Source of the DNA: Gammaproteobacteria bacterium
Lineage (GTDB): Bacteria; Pseudomonadota; Gammaproteobacteria; Steroidobacterales; Steroidobacteraceae
DNA: 54,964 nucleotides
NCBI GenBank assembly: GCA_028293765.1
Contig: JAQGOG010000086.1
Location: 1 to 54,964, forward strand
Reading direction: 5' to 3'
Within the stretch, counting starts at the first letter, position 1, and every line of letters begins with the position of its first letter. The notes beneath the pieces were generated by a model, which was given only the letters and a program-made list of their open reading frames with translations, searched no databases and was not told the origin of the DNA. This document shows, piece by piece, positions 1 through 9,734 of the stretch. The position numbers and the translations under genes were made by a program.

Positions 1-1079
1 GCCGAGACCGGCTCGTCGCGCAGCAGACTCGTGATGAGGAAGTGTTGACTCAACGACGGCACTGCCATGAATCCCGCTGAAGGCCGCAAGCCGAGCACGC
101 CAGCGAAGGCGAGCGGCAGTGTCGGGATGATCAATACGAAGCCGAGATACGTCTGCGCTTCGCGGTAACTGCGGGTAAAGGCCGCCACGATGGTCATCAA
201 CGCCGCGCCCAATGGCACCAGCGGCAGGCAGAACAGAATCAGCTTCAGCGCCACCAGCGGCCCGAAATTCACGCTCATCCCAAAGCGCTCGAGGCCCACG
301 AGGCGCAGCACGATTGCGAACGCCGTAACAGTGAGGACGAGCGACAGCGTCATGTAGGCGCAGGTCGCAAGGATCTTGCCGTAAATGAGATGATGGCGTG
401 ACACCGGAACCGTCAGCAACGGCTCGAGCGAACCCCGTTCCCGTTCGCCGGCAGTGGCGTCGATAGCCAGGTACATGCCACCCATCAACGTGGTGAGCAG
501 TATCAGATAGCTGAGCGTCCCGAGCGCGATAACGGAACGGGTAGCGGGCGTCGAGACGTCGATGTCCTGCACGACGATGGGTGAGAGCACGAGCGGATCT
601 ATGCCGCGCGCGGCTATTCGGAGCCGCGCCAGTATCGCCCCATATTGCCCGAGCAGCACCTTCACGCGGCCGACCCCCCTCGCATTCGAGAGGTCCGACG
701 AATCGGCGTACAACGCCAGCGGTGCCGGCTGCCCAGAGTCCAATTGCCGGCCAAAGTCGCTGGTGACGACCAATACCAACGTCTGTCGGTGCGCACGAAC
801 TGCTGAGCGTGCTGCCGGATCGTCGTAGCTGACCGGCTCGATGTTGACGCCGTACTGATGTAAGAAGGCCAGCAGGTTCGGCGCCCGTTCCGCGTGCGAC
901 ACCGCGAGCGACACCGGGCGGTCGTTCTCCGTCGTTCCTCTTTCGATGTTCAACGACAAAGCGGCTGCGAACAGCAGCGGACCTAGCAAGGGCCCCAGGA
1001 TCAACGCCGAGATCAGCGTACGCCGATCCCGCAGATTCTCGCGAAACTCCTTGCGGAAGACAGTCAGAATCGCGCGCAT
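1..1079 (-). CDS. ABC-2 type (NatB-like) exporter permease, 3' end outside window
   Basis: This frame is open from an ATG at 1079 to the window edge with no stop, so the C-terminus is missing. The product begins MRAILTVFRKEFRENLRDRR, the juxtamembrane start typical of NatB/ABC-2 permeases, followed by a first membrane segment. A large extracytoplasmic loop comes next. After it several hydrophobic segments begin near residue 180, and the cytoplasmic motif ATAGERERGSLEPLL, the ABC-2 coupling signature, lies between them. The gene starts 2 bp after the stop of the ATPase gene at 1082, so the two should be co-translated as one exporter. NatAB systems expel Na+ in Bacillus, but related pairs export other substrates, so the substrate here is unknown. 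The family assignment is firm and the function inferred. Confidence 0.85.
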   Translation of the reverse strand, partial: MRAILTVFRKEFRENLRDRRTLISALILGPLLGPLLFAAALSLNIERGTTENDRPVSLAVSHAERAPNLLAFLHQYGVNIEPVSYDDPAARSAVRAHRQTLVLVVTSDFGRQLDSGQPAPLALYADSSDLSNARGVGRVKVLLGQYGAILARLRIAARGIDPLVLSPIVVQDIDVSTPATRSVIALGTLSYLILLTTLMGGMYLAIDATAGERERGSLEPLLTVPVSRHHLIYGKILATCAYMTLSLVLTVTAFAIVLRLVGLERFGMSVNFGPLVALKLILFCLPLVPLGAALMTIVAAFTRSYREAQTYLGFVLIIPTLPLAFAGVLGLRPSAGFMAVPSLSQHFLITSLLRDEPVS

Positions 1080-1081
1080 GG

Positions 1082-1813
1082 TCAACCGAGCCCCTCGCCG
1101 GTGCCGATCAGACGGACGAACGCATCCTCGAGGGTGCTCTCACCGGTACGGCTGCGAATCTCATCGGGCGTGCCGCTCGCGACGACGGTCCCATGGGCGA
1201 TGACGACGACCTCGTCGCAAAGGGCGCCGACTTCCTGCATCACATGGCTCGAAAACAGCAGGCAGTGCCCTTCGTCACGCAGCCGTATCAGGAGCCGGCG
1301 CAGCGTGCGCACGGCCATGACGTCCAGCCCGTTCGTCGGCTCATCGAGTAGCACGTTGCGAGGCCGATGGATGATGGCCCGCGCCAACGCGGCTTTCACT
1401 CGTTGGCCCTGGGAGAAACCTTTTGCGATCCGGTCGGCGAACTCCTCCATCTCGAGAAGCCCGATGAGCTCGTTGGCACGCGCCTCCCGATCCACGCGGG
1501 AAAGCCCGTGTAATGCGCCGAAGTAGAGAATGTTCTCCCGCGCGGTGAGGTTCGGATAGATACCCGCCGCATGCGGCAGGACTCCCATGCGTCGGCGCGC
1601 TTCGAGAGGCTCGCGAGTGACGCTGACCCCATCGATGAGCGCATCGCCGGAATCCGCTGTCAGGACGGTGTACAGGATCCGGAGCGTGGTGGACTTACCT
1701 GCGCCGTTCGGACCCAGTAATCCCGTTATCCGCCCGTCCAGCGCGCGCAGAGTCACGTCACGGACGGCGGTGACCGCACCAAAGTGCTTCTGCAGGCTCG
1801 TGGCCTCGATCAC
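1082..1813 (-). CDS. ABC transporter ATP-binding protein (NatA-like)
   Basis: The product is a 243-residue nucleotide-binding subunit. It shows Walker A GPNGAGKST (about 34-42), an ABC signature in the variant form FSQGQ, Walker B LLDEPTNGLD, and the H-loop in SSHVM. A GTG at 1813 is preferred as start because it gives the normal family N-terminus (IEATSLQKHFGAV). The open frame continues further upstream, but that part overlaps the hydrolase gene and matches nothing expected. The ATG at 1827 is out of frame and soon meets a stop. The gene lies 14 bp after the hydrolase stop and 2 bp before the permease start, which points to one operon. It should energise the adjacent ABC-2 permease at the cytoplasmic face of the inner membrane. 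Confidence 0.88.
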   Translation of the reverse strand: MIEATSLQKHFGAVTAVRDVTLRALDGRITGLLGPNGAGKSTTLRILYTVLTADSGDALIDGVSVTREPLEARRRMGVLPHAAGIYPNLTARENILYFGALHGLSRVDREARANELIGLLEMEEFADRIAKGFSQGQRVKAALARAIIHRPRNVLLDEPTNGLDVMAVRTLRRLLIRLRDEGHCLLFSSHVMQEVGALCDEVVVIAHGTVVASGTPDEIRSRTGESTLEDAFVRLIGTGEGLG

Positions 1814-1827
1814 GCGACGGCTACCAT

Positions 1828-3306
1828 TTAAGGCGGCGGCCCGTTGAGCGAAGTAAAGAACGGCATCGGCTTCGCAGCGCGTGTGCAGGAAACATCGAGC
1901 CCTTGGACGGAGGCGCGATTGATGAATTGTTCCATCACGCGATCCACGCAAGGAGCCGCGAGCTGGCCGTGGCTGAAGTCCTTCATCACGACGTGCAGGC
2001 TGTTGGTAAACCCGCGCCTGGCCTCTTCCCCGTACGCCGGAGGCGTGACCGGGTCATCGCTCCCTGAAAGCAGCAGCGCCGGTACGTCGGAACGCAGCGG
2101 CGCGTGAAAGTCGGCATCGATGGGCCCTTTCGGCCAGACCTTGCACACCGTGAGCAGACCGTCGAGCTGTACCGTGCCGAGAAACGTTTTCTCGAGCTTC
2201 GCCCGGTCGACAGCCTTCGGATCATAGAAAGCGAGATCCTCGGTACACGTCACGGTGTTGTTCATGCCGACGGCTACGACATCGCCGTAGGAGCGGCTGA
2301 GGAGCAGAAATTGCGCGGCGAGGCGCGAGAAGTCCTTTGACTCGTTCGCATCATGGAGAAGCAGCGGCAGCAGCGCCGCTGCTTCCGTCGAATAGACCGA
2401 AAGCCGCAATACGGTCGCGAGCTGGTAGGTAGTGAAGTCGAAGTGGGATGGCTTGCCGGAGGTTGGATCGGCGACACTCACGGCAACCGCATGAGCCTGG
2501 AGGGTCGCCCACAAGGCGTGATAAGCCGCTTCCGGGTCGCCGAACCTATTGCGGCATTCAGTCGCGTGCGCACATCGGGAGAGAATGTTCGTCAGCGCGC
2601 TTTCTGCGTCGAGTGCCATCGCCGCACCGAGCGACAGCTGCGGCGGCACTACTCCATCGAGCACGAGGCTGCGGGTGTGTTGCGGAAAACGGCGCAGGTA
2701 GTGTTGGGCAACACGCGTGCCGTAAGACACGCCATAGAGGTTGATACGCTCGTAGCCCAGCACTGCGCGCACTCGATCAAGATCATTCACGGCCACACTG
2801 GTCGTATATTCCGCCACGTTGGCCCTGGCGCTGAGGACTTTGAGGCAACGACGCGTGTCCGCCTCGATATCCGCATCGCTGGCACGAGACTCGGTCTCGT
2901 CGCCGGAGTCGCAGTTCAACGGGTTCGATTTTCCCGTGCCCCGCTGGTCGACAAGCACGATGTCGCGGTCGCGATGGATCCGCCCGAAAACGGGGGCCAC
3001 CATGGCGTAAAACGTGGTCGCTGCCATTCCCGGGCCGCCCGCGAGCACGAAGACAGGGTCCGGCTGCTTGCGCCGGCTGATCGCTGGAACCCGGGCGAAG
3101 CTCAGGCTGATACGCCGGCCGTCGGGCTCAGCAGGATTCTCCGGCACGGTGACTTCGCCGCATTCGGCGGGCACGACTGTGAGCCGTTGTGGATGTTCCA
3201 GCTGACAGGCGGCCAGCCGAGGCGCCTGCGGTGCGGGAACGGCACCGACGCTGCGACTCACGGCCAGCAGGGCACCGAGCGCCACGAAATTGAGCGTCTT
3301 ATGCAT
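1828..3306 (-). CDS. Secreted alpha/beta hydrolase, TAP-like (S33 peptidase family)
   Basis: This 492-residue protein starts at an ATG at 3306 that opens a signal peptide (MHKTLNFVALGALLAVSRSV), so it is likely exported. Upstream in-frame codons exist but would bury the signal sequence. The oxyanion-loop motif VLAGGPGM, the nucleophile elbow GVSYG, a late acid in SGSDDPVTPP and the histidine in FSHGQ form a complete Ser-Asp-His set. The C-terminal part resembles the TAP-like domain of tripeptidyl aminopeptidases and proline iminopeptidases. Members of this family cleave short peptides or esters, and the natural substrate cannot be read from the sequence. The gene is first in a probable operon with the NatAB-type exporter, so hydrolase and exporter may act on related substrates; that is inference only. 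Confidence 0.85.
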   Translation of the reverse strand: MHKTLNFVALGALLAVSRSVGAVPAPQAPRLAACQLEHPQRLTVVPAECGEVTVPENPAEPDGRRISLSFARVPAISRRKQPDPVFVLAGGPGMAATTFYAMVAPVFGRIHRDRDIVLVDQRGTGKSNPLNCDSGDETESRASDADIEADTRRCLKVLSARANVAEYTTSVAVNDLDRVRAVLGYERINLYGVSYGTRVAQHYLRRFPQHTRSLVLDGVVPPQLSLGAAMALDAESALTNILSRCAHATECRNRFGDPEAAYHALWATLQAHAVAVSVADPTSGKPSHFDFTTYQLATVLRLSVYSTEAAALLPLLLHDANESKDFSRLAAQFLLLSRSYGDVVAVGMNNTVTCTEDLAFYDPKAVDRAKLEKTFLGTVQLDGLLTVCKVWPKGPIDADFHAPLRSDVPALLLSGSDDPVTPPAYGEEARRGFTNSLHVVMKDFSHGQLAAPCVDRVMEQFINRASVQGLDVSCTRAAKPMPFFTSLNGPPP

Positions 3307-3508
3307 CGGCGGCAACTGATCCGTCAGGTAAGGCTCAATTTCGGCTTCGGTGGTATCACGGCGGCCCCGAGAATAAAGCAAGGTCGTCATATTGTTCGTG
3401 AGCCGCGTCGCCCTACAATATGAGCCCGCTTCGCTTGCCGTCGCGGAGACTCCCGCGCCGCGTCAGCCATGTCTATGATCGCGCGTTATTGACGACGTTG
3501 AATGTTAA

Positions 3509-5476
3509 ATGAGCTCGAACATGCGTTTCGCCCAGCCGTATGACGTGATCGTCATTGGCGGCGGTCATGCCGGCACGGAGGCCGCGCTGGCTGCCGCCCG
3601 CATGGGTGCGCGCACGCTTTTGCTTACCCAGAGCATCGAGACCCTGGGGCAGATGAGCTGCAATCCGGCCATTGGCGGCATTGGCAAAGGACATCTCGTC
3701 AGGGAGATCGACGCGCTGGGCGGCGCCATGGCGCTGGCCACGGACCGTGCCGGCATCCAGTTCCGAACGCTCAATGCCAGCAAGGGGCCGGCTGTCCGCG
3801 CGACCCGGGCCCAGGCCGATCGTCAGCTCTACCGGCAGGCCATCCGCTCGATCCTCGAGAACCAGCCGAACCTCACCCTGTTCCAGCAGGAAGCCGCCGA
3901 CCTTCTCGTCGAGGGTCAGAAGGTCCGGGGCGTCGTCACGGTAACGGGGATCACCTTCGAGGCAGCCGCGGTAGTGCTCACCGTCGGCACGTTTCTCGGC
4001 GGGCGCATCCACGTGGGAATGGAAAACTACCAGGGCGGCCGTGCGGGTGACCCGCCGTCGAACCGCCTGGCGGCGCGCCTTCGTGAGCTGGCTATGCGCG
4101 TCGGGCGCCTCAAAACAGGCACTCCCCCGCGGATCGATGGGCGCTCGCTCGATTTCTCGGTCATGGCGGCGCAGCCGGGCGATGAGCCGGTGCCGGTGTT
4201 TTCGTTCCTCGGGCGCGGCAGTGAGCACCCGACGCAGGTACATTGTTTCATTACGCAGACGAACGAGCGCACTCACGAGATCATTCGGGCCGCCACCGAC
4301 CGCTCTCCGATGTTTACGGGCGTCATCGAGGGCGTGGGCCCCCGTTATTGCCCCTCGGTGGAGGACAAGATCGTCCGGTTCGCGGACAAGGCCTCCCATC
4401 AGATTTTTGTCGAGCCCGAAGGTCTTAATACCCACGAGATCTACCCGAACGGCATTTCGACGAGCCTGCCCTTCGACGTGCAGTACGAGTTCGTGCGCAC
4501 CATCCGAGGGTTCGAGAACGCGCACCTCACACGACCCGGATACGCCATCGAGTACGACTACTTCGATCCGCGTGATCTCAAGCCGTCTCTTGAGACGAGG
4601 GGCATCGCCGGCCTTTTCTTCGCCGGCCAGATCAACGGCACGACCGGCTATGAAGAGGCCGCAGCCCAAGGCGTGGTGGCTGGAATTAACGCGACCCTCG
4701 GCTTCCGGGGGCGCGAGGCGTGGCTTCCGAAGCGAAGTGAGGCCTACATCGGTGTCCTCATCGATGACCTCGTAACGCGCGGTACACGCGAGCCCTACCG
4801 CATGTTCACGAGTCGTGCCGAACATAGGCTGATCCTGCGCGAGGACAACGCGGATCTGCGCCTCACGGCATTCGGGCGAGAGCTTGGACTTGTCGATGAC
4901 GAGCGCTGGCGTTTCTTCGAAGCCAAGCAGCGTCTGTCTGACCTTGAGGTCGAGAGGCTGCGGAGCGTGCGCATACGGCCGAGCGAGGTACCTGATGAAT
5001 GGGCGCAGCGTGTCCTTCACGGGCCACTGGCCCGCGATGCCTCAGCCTTCGAGCTTCTCCGGCGGCCTGAGGTGAGCTACGAAACGCTCCTGGAGGTTGC
5101 TGGTACGCCAGACTGGATGCGCGGTCCCGCCGATGGCGGCCATGACATATCAGATGAAAGTGCGGATCGCGACGACCGCCTGCCCGAGCAGGTACGAGCG
5201 CAGGTCGAAGTTCGCGCTAAATACTCGGGCTACATCGAGCGCCAGGAGGATGAGATCGAACGTCAGCGGCGTAACGAGGAAACGCGGCTTCCCGAAGATC
5301 TGGACTACACGCAGGTCAGCGGACTCTCGCATGAAGTCCGGCAGAAGCTGACCGAAGCCCGGCCGGCGACGATAGGGCTCGCCGGACGTCTCCCTGGAAT
5401 GACACCCGCGGCCGTCTCGATTCTCATCGTACATCTGAAGAAGCGCAGCCTGACGGCGCGCATCCGGGTCGCATGA
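3509..5476 (+). CDS. mnmG: tRNA uridine-5-carboxymethylaminomethyl modification enzyme MnmG (GidA)
   Basis: MnmG is the FAD-dependent partner of MnmE in forming the cmnm5 group on wobble uridine 34 of certain tRNAs. The 655-residue product has the FAD-binding [10 protein letters not shown] near the N-terminus, the family signature [13 protein letters not shown], and [17 protein letters not shown] before the helical C-terminal domain that contacts MnmE. E. coli MnmG is about 629 residues. The extra length is an Asp/Gly-rich insertion at about residues 532-558, between the segments matching RRPEVSYE and KYSGYIERQ. The start is the ATG at 3509, though an in-frame ATG at 3521 is also possible because neither has a strong ribosome-binding site. 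Its stop overlaps the pyrF start by 4 bp (ATGA), indicating translational coupling. Confidence 0.97.
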   Translation: MSSNMRFAQPYDVIVIGGGHAGTEAALAAARMGARTLLLTQSIETLGQMSCNPAIGGIGKGHLVREIDALGGAMALATDRAGIQFRTLNASKGPAVRATRAQADRQLYRQAIRSILENQPNLTLFQQEAADLLVEGQKVRGVVTVTGITFEAAAVVLTVGTFLGGRIHVGMENYQGGRAGDPPSNRLAARLRELAMRVGRLKTGTPPRIDGRSLDFSVMAAQPGDEPVPVFSFLGRGSEHPTQVHCFITQTNERTHEIIRAATDRSPMFTGVIEGVGPRYCPSVEDKIVRFADKASHQIFVEPEGLNTHEIYPNGISTSLPFDVQYEFVRTIRGFENAHLTRPGYAIEYDYFDPRDLKPSLETRGIAGLFFAGQINGTTGYEEAAAQGVVAGINATLGFRGREAWLPKRSEAYIGVLIDDLVTRGTREPYRMFTSRAEHRLILREDNADLRLTAFGRELGLVDDERWRFFEAKQRLSDLEVERLRSVRIRPSEVPDEWAQRVLHGPLARDASAFELLRRPEVSYETLLEVAGTPDWMRGPADGGHDISDESADRDDRLPEQVRAQVEVRAKYSGYIERQEDEIERQRRNEETRLPEDLDYTQVSGLSHEVRQKLTEARPATIGLAGRLPGMTPAAVSILIVHLKKRSLTARIRVA

Positions 5477-6303
5477 GCGAATTCATCAGACAGCTCGAGC
5501 GCGGCTGGGATGCCAGCGACTCCCTGGTCTGCGTCGGACTCGACCCGGAGATCGAGCGTTTCCCGCGCCACATCGCGGATCAGGCCTCGCCGATCTTCCA
5601 ATTCAACAAGGCGATCATCGACGCCACGGCGGATCTCGTCTGTGCCTACAAGCCGCAGTTCGCGCATTACGCGGCCTACGAGGCTGAGGACCAGCTCGAG
5701 CGCACGATCGAGTACATCCACCGCAACTACCCTGGCATCCCGGTCATTCTCGATTCGAAACGCGGCGACGTCGGCAACACTGCCGAGCGTTATGCGATCG
5801 AAGCGTTCGAGCGGTATGGCGCGGACGCCGTCACCGTGAGCCCCTATCTCGGCGGCGACTCCCTCGAGCCATTCCTGAAATATCGCGAAAAGGGCGTCAT
5901 CATTCTGTGTCGCACGTCGAACCCGGGTGCGGGAGATCTGCAGGACCTGGAGATCGCCGGCCGCCGGCTTTTCCACATCGTTGCCGATCTCGCGGCAAGT
6001 CGCTGGAATTCACGCGGTAACTGTCTCCTCGTCGTCGGCGCCACGTACCCTCGCGAGCTCGCCCAGGTCCGCGAGATCGTGGGCAACATGCCCTTACTCG
6101 TACCGGGAGTCGGCGCGCAAGGCGGCGATGTCGCGCAAGCGGTGCAGAACGGACAGACCGCCGCAGGCGCAGGTCTCGTCATCAGCTCATCACGCGGCAT
6201 CCTTTATGCCTCGTCGGGTGAAGATTTCGCTACCGCCGCGCGCTCCGCAACCCAGAAGCTTCGCGAGCAGATCAACGGCAGTCGAGCGCGCGGTGTCCGT
6301 TAA
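5473..6303 (+). CDS. pyrF: Orotidine 5'-phosphate decarboxylase (type 2)
   Basis: The enzyme decarboxylates OMP to UMP, the last step of de novo pyrimidine synthesis in the cytoplasm. The 276-residue product has the catalytic motif [16 protein letters not shown], which carries the Lys-Asp pair of the active site, an N-terminal VCVGLDPE strand and the late phosphate-binding segment [15 protein letters not shown]. Length and motif spacing fit the longer type 2 (mycobacterial/Myxococcus-like) branch rather than the E. coli type of about 245 residues. Its ATG overlaps the stop of mnmG, so the two genes are probably transcribed together, although they have no metabolic link. Confidence 0.95.
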   Translation: MSEFIRQLERGWDASDSLVCVGLDPEIERFPRHIADQASPIFQFNKAIIDATADLVCAYKPQFAHYAAYEAEDQLERTIEYIHRNYPGIPVILDSKRGDVGNTAERYAIEAFERYGADAVTVSPYLGGDSLEPFLKYREKGVIILCRTSNPGAGDLQDLEIAGRRLFHIVADLAASRWNSRGNCLLVVGATYPRELAQVREIVGNMPLLVPGVGAQGGDVAQAVQNGQTAAGAGLVISSSRGILYASSGEDFATAARSATQKLREQINGSRARGVR

Positions 6304-6438
6304 AGGCTCGCGCGTTTACCGTCGCACTGCCGCCGCCCCTAACCAACGCCACGATTTGTCGCGGCCTATGCACCTTTCGAGCGCAAGATGCGCCGTACTC
6401 GCTAATGCAGGGACTGCCGTGACCTGCAAACACCGCTG

Positions 6439-8154
6439 ATGACATTCCGCCGAGTCGCGCCACCGGCCCCCACCAAACGGAGGGTCTCGCTCGGAGGCGC
6501 GGGACGCGTCCGTTGCTTTAGGTCGATCTGCTCGGTATCTCTCGCGGTCGTAGTCCTTGCGGCGCTGGGCGCGTGTTCTCGCTCGCCGGGTGGCGGCGGT
6601 CCAGACGCCTCTGCAAAGGATGCCCCACGCGCATCGGCGACCCTGCTTCGGGGCAACGGTCCAGATCCTGACTCTCTCGATCCTCAGAAAGCTCGCTCGG
6701 TCGAATCACAGACCATATTGCGCGATCTCTGCGAAGGTCTGACATCACTCGACAAGACCGCAGCCGTGGCCCCCGGAGTCGCACGTGAATGGACGGTGAG
6801 TCCCGACGGTAAGACGTACACGTTCAAGCTGCGCCCCGACGCGCGTTGGTCTAACGGTGATCGAGTCGTCGCAGCCGACTTCGTAGCCGCTCTGCGCCGC
6901 CTCGTCGACCCCGCGACGGCTTCGAGTTACGCGCAAGTGATCGATGTCGTTGCCAATGCAGGTGACATCATTACCGGTAAGAAAACACCTGACACGCTCG
7001 GTATCGCGGCGCCGGAAGACTCCACAGTAGTGATCCAGCTCGGCACCCCGGCGGCCTATCTTCCGAGCCTGCTATCGCACCCGAGCACCTGTCCCGTCCA
7101 CCGACCCACCCTCGCGGCGCGGGGCACCTCATTCGCCCGTCCGGGCGTCATGGTGTCGAACGGTGCGTTTGTGCTGAAGGAGTGGATCCAGAACTCCCAT
7201 ATTCTCGCGACTCGAAATCGGTACTACTGGAACGATTCGGCGACGCGGCTCGATGCGGTCAAGTATCTGCTCATATCGGACGAGAACGCGGAGCTTACCC
7301 GCTACCGTGCTGGGGAATTGCATGTCACCGTGGTGGTCCCGCGCGGCCAGTTCGACTGGATCAAAGCGAACCTCGCCGGTCAGCTGCACGTCTCGCCGCA
7401 GCTCAATACCTACTTCTACGGTTTCAATCTGAATCGTGCACCCTTCAAGGACAGTCCGCAGCTGCGTCGCGCCCTGTCTCTCGTCCTCGATCGCGAGAAG
7501 CTCGCGCAACTCGTGCTGCGTGTCGGAGAACTCCCTGCCTACGGATGGATTCCTCCGGGCGTGAACAGCTACACCTCGCAGTCCTTCGACTACCGCGACA
7601 CACCACTCGCCGATCGGGTCGCCGAAGCGCGGCGGCTGTACGCTGAGGCGGGTTATTCGAGCTCGAAGCCGTTACGTTTCGAGCTGCGATACAACGCGGG
7701 AGAGGTGCACAGTAAGCTGGCCGTCGCGATCGCCTCAGCCTGGAAGGAGGCGTTGGGCGTGCAGGTGCAGCTCACGGCGGTCGAGTTCAAATCGCTTCTG
7801 CAGGATATCGACCGTGGCGACGTCGAGATGTTTCGCTCGAGTTGGGTGGGCGACTATAACGACGCATACACCTTTGCGCAGTACTTGAAGAGCGACTTCG
7901 GCATCAACCTGCCGCACTACACAAATCCTGCGTACGACCTGCTACTGACTCGCGCCGCCTCCGAAGCGGATCTCGCGAAGCGCCGCGAGCTACTCGAAGA
8001 AGCCGAGCGCCTCATGCTCCACGACCAGCCCCTGATCCCGATCTACTTCTACGTCAACAAACACCTCGTCAAGCCGGAAGTCGACGGCTGGTACGACAAC
8101 GTCATGAATGTCGTGTACAGCAAGGACCTCGCGCTACGCCCGCCCGCTCCGTAG
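6439..8154 (+). CDS. Oligopeptide-binding lipoprotein (OppA-like, SBP family 5)
   Basis: This 571-residue extracytoplasmic solute-binding protein of family 5 has an N-terminal basic and hydrophobic leader that ends in a lipobox (LAALGAC), so the mature protein should be anchored through that Cys. Typical family features follow: NGPDPDSLDPQKA near the mature N-terminus, TYTFKLRPDARWSNGDRVVAADFVAALRR cut here into its two parts TYTFKLRPDARWSNG and VVAADFVAALRR, and WVGDYNDAYTF in the C-terminal lobe. OppA and MppA deliver peptides to inner-membrane ABC permeases, but no permease or ATPase gene lies nearby, so this is an orphan binding protein. Transcription converges with otsA, leaving only 10 bp between stops. 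The 135 bp upstream of it carries no feature I recognise. Confidence 0.9.
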   Translation: MTFRRVAPPAPTKRRVSLGGAGRVRCFRSICSVSLAVVVLAALGACSRSPGGGGPDASAKDAPRASATLLRGNGPDPDSLDPQKARSVESQTILRDLCEGLTSLDKTAAVAPGVAREWTVSPDGKTYTFKLRPDARWSNGDRVVAADFVAALRRLVDPATASSYAQVIDVVANAGDIITGKKTPDTLGIAAPEDSTVVIQLGTPAAYLPSLLSHPSTCPVHRPTLAARGTSFARPGVMVSNGAFVLKEWIQNSHILATRNRYYWNDSATRLDAVKYLLISDENAELTRYRAGELHVTVVVPRGQFDWIKANLAGQLHVSPQLNTYFYGFNLNRAPFKDSPQLRRALSLVLDREKLAQLVLRVGELPAYGWIPPGVNSYTSQSFDYRDTPLADRVAEARRLYAEAGYSSSKPLRFELRYNAGEVHSKLAVAIASAWKEALGVQVQLTAVEFKSLLQDIDRGDVEMFRSSWVGDYNDAYTFAQYLKSDFGINLPHYTNPAYDLLLTRAASEADLAKRRELLEEAERLMLHDQPLIPIYFYVNKHLVKPEVDGWYDNVMNVVYSKDLALRPPAP

Positions 8155-8164
8155 CACTGGCCTG

Positions 8165-9628
8165 TCAGCGCGCCGATAACAGCTTCGGTCTCGGCATTAA
8201 CTGCGGCACAGTGTCACGGACGTCGCCCCCGTCGCGCGCTTCCATAGGGCGCCGCCGAATGATCTCGCCGGTCAGGTCATGGACGAATCGCCCATACCAG
8301 TTGTGGATGTCGTGCTCGCGCACGGCGCCCAGCATCTGCTCGTGGCGCGCGCGCCGTTCCGCTAATGGCATGTTGAGAGCAGTTTGCAGTGCGAGCGCCG
8401 TGGCCCGCTTGTCGTAAGGGTTGACCTGCAGAGCGCCAGTCAGCTCTGGGGCCGCTCCAGCCAGCGGCGAGAGAATCAGCACCCCGGGATCGTCCGGATC
8501 CTGCGCGGCGACGAATTCCTTGGCCACCAGGTTCATGCCGTCGCGAACCGGCGTTACGAGCGCTACCTGCGCGGCCCGCAGAAAGCCCATGAGCGTCGCG
8601 TGAGTATAGTTTCGATTCAAGTAGCGGATCGGCGTCCAGTCCGCCTCGGCGAAATGCCCATTGAGGCGTCCCGCGGAAGCCTCGAGCGCGTGGCGGATCT
8701 CGCTGTAGGCATTCACGTCGCCGCGCGACAATGGCGCGATCTGCAGGAAGGTCACCCTGCCCTGATTATCGGGGAAGCTCTCCAGAAACTGCTCGAAGGC
8801 GGCGAAGCGCTCGGTGAGGCCTTTGCTGTAATCGAGCCGATCGACTCCGATGATCAGTTTCCTGCCCAGCAGGCTCGCAGTCATGCGCTGCACTTTGTCC
8901 TGCGACACCGCTGCTGCAGCCGCAGCGCTGATAGCGTCCACGTCGACGCCGATCGGGTATACCCCGACACGCACACTGCGTCCGCCTGTCTCGACGAGAT
9001 CCTTCTGCCCCGATAGCCGTGCCTCCGGCTGCTCGACGCAGGAGAGGAAGGAGCGCAGATCGTCATCAGTCTGGAAGCCGAGCAAGTCGTACTGGCACAA
9101 ATCGCGGACCAGCTCCGCGTAACTGGGCAGCACTCGCAGAACCTGCCGGTGCGGAAACGGGATGTGCAGGAAGAACCCGATCGGTCCGTGGAAGTTTAGC
9201 TGCCGCAGGCAGCGGCCCAGGGGGATCAGCTGATAATCGTGGATCCAGACGGCGTCATCGGGTTTTAGAAGTTTCGCCAGCTGGCGTGCGAACTGCTCAT
9301 TGACCGCGTAATAGGCGTCGTGCTGCGCCTCCTCATGCGTGAAGCGGTCCGGAAAATAGTGGAACAGCGGCCAGAGGGTGCTGTTGCAGTAACCGTTGTA
9401 ATACGCATCGAACTCGGCGGGCTTCAGATCGATGGTGGCGAACCGGACATTGCCGCGTACCAGAACCTCGGGCTCGGCACTCGGCACTTCCGCGGTCTCG
9501 CCGCTCCAGCCGAACCACATGCCGCCGGTATTTTGCAGGGCGGCCAGCACCCCGACCGCCAGGCCCCCGGGGGCTGCCCCACGCCGGGGTAGGGAAATTC
9601 GATTAGAAACACAGACGAGACGTCTCAC
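8165..9628 (-). CDS. otsA: Trehalose-6-phosphate synthase
   Basis: This GT20 enzyme transfers glucose from UDP-glucose to glucose-6-phosphate to make trehalose-6-phosphate, which serves as a compatible solute precursor. The 487-residue product shows the N-terminal [11 protein letters not shown] strand, [30 protein letters not shown] and [12 protein letters not shown], the sugar- and nucleotide-binding elements of OtsA. E. coli OtsA is 474 residues. Translation begins at a GTG at 9628, preceded by a strong purine-rich site (AGGAGGGG) about 8 bp upstream on the minus strand. No otsB phosphatase gene is present in the window, so dephosphorylation must be encoded elsewhere. The C-terminal tail beyond the catalytic domain is short and basic. 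Confidence 0.96.
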   Translation of the reverse strand: MRRLVCVSNRISLPRRGAAPGGLAVGVLAALQNTGGMWFGWSGETAEVPSAEPEVLVRGNVRFATIDLKPAEFDAYYNGYCNSTLWPLFHYFPDRFTHEEAQHDAYYAVNEQFARQLAKLLKPDDAVWIHDYQLIPLGRCLRQLNFHGPIGFFLHIPFPHRQVLRVLPSYAELVRDLCQYDLLGFQTDDDLRSFLSCVEQPEARLSGQKDLVETGGRSVRVGVYPIGVDVDAISAAAAAAVSQDKVQRMTASLLGRKLIIGVDRLDYSKGLTERFAAFEQFLESFPDNQGRVTFLQIAPLSRGDVNAYSEIRHALEASAGRLNGHFAEADWTPIRYLNRNYTHATLMGFLRAAQVALVTPVRDGMNLVAKEFVAAQDPDDPGVLILSPLAGAAPELTGALQVNPYDKRATALALQTALNMPLAERRARHEQMLGAVREHDIHNWYGRFVHDLTGEIIRRRPMEARDGGDVRDTVPQLMPRPKLLSAR

Positions 9629-9734
9629 GGCGTACCCCTCCTTCCCCCTTCACCGCCGTCACTCGAGAAGCCCGAGCTCGGCCGTGCGACCCAATCACTC
9701 CTAGGGAAACGCTTTACGAGGGGCTTCGGTTCCG

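Noticed and set aside
2353..3423. Long plus-strand open frame opposite the TAP-like hydrolase gene
   Set aside because: It is an antisense shadow caused by GC-rich codon bias. It has no family features and overlaps a well-supported gene completely. Similar shadows occur opposite trkA (13170-14441), ctaD (26423-27361), mnmG (3473-5020), spoT (39164-40336) and yicC (44392-45771).
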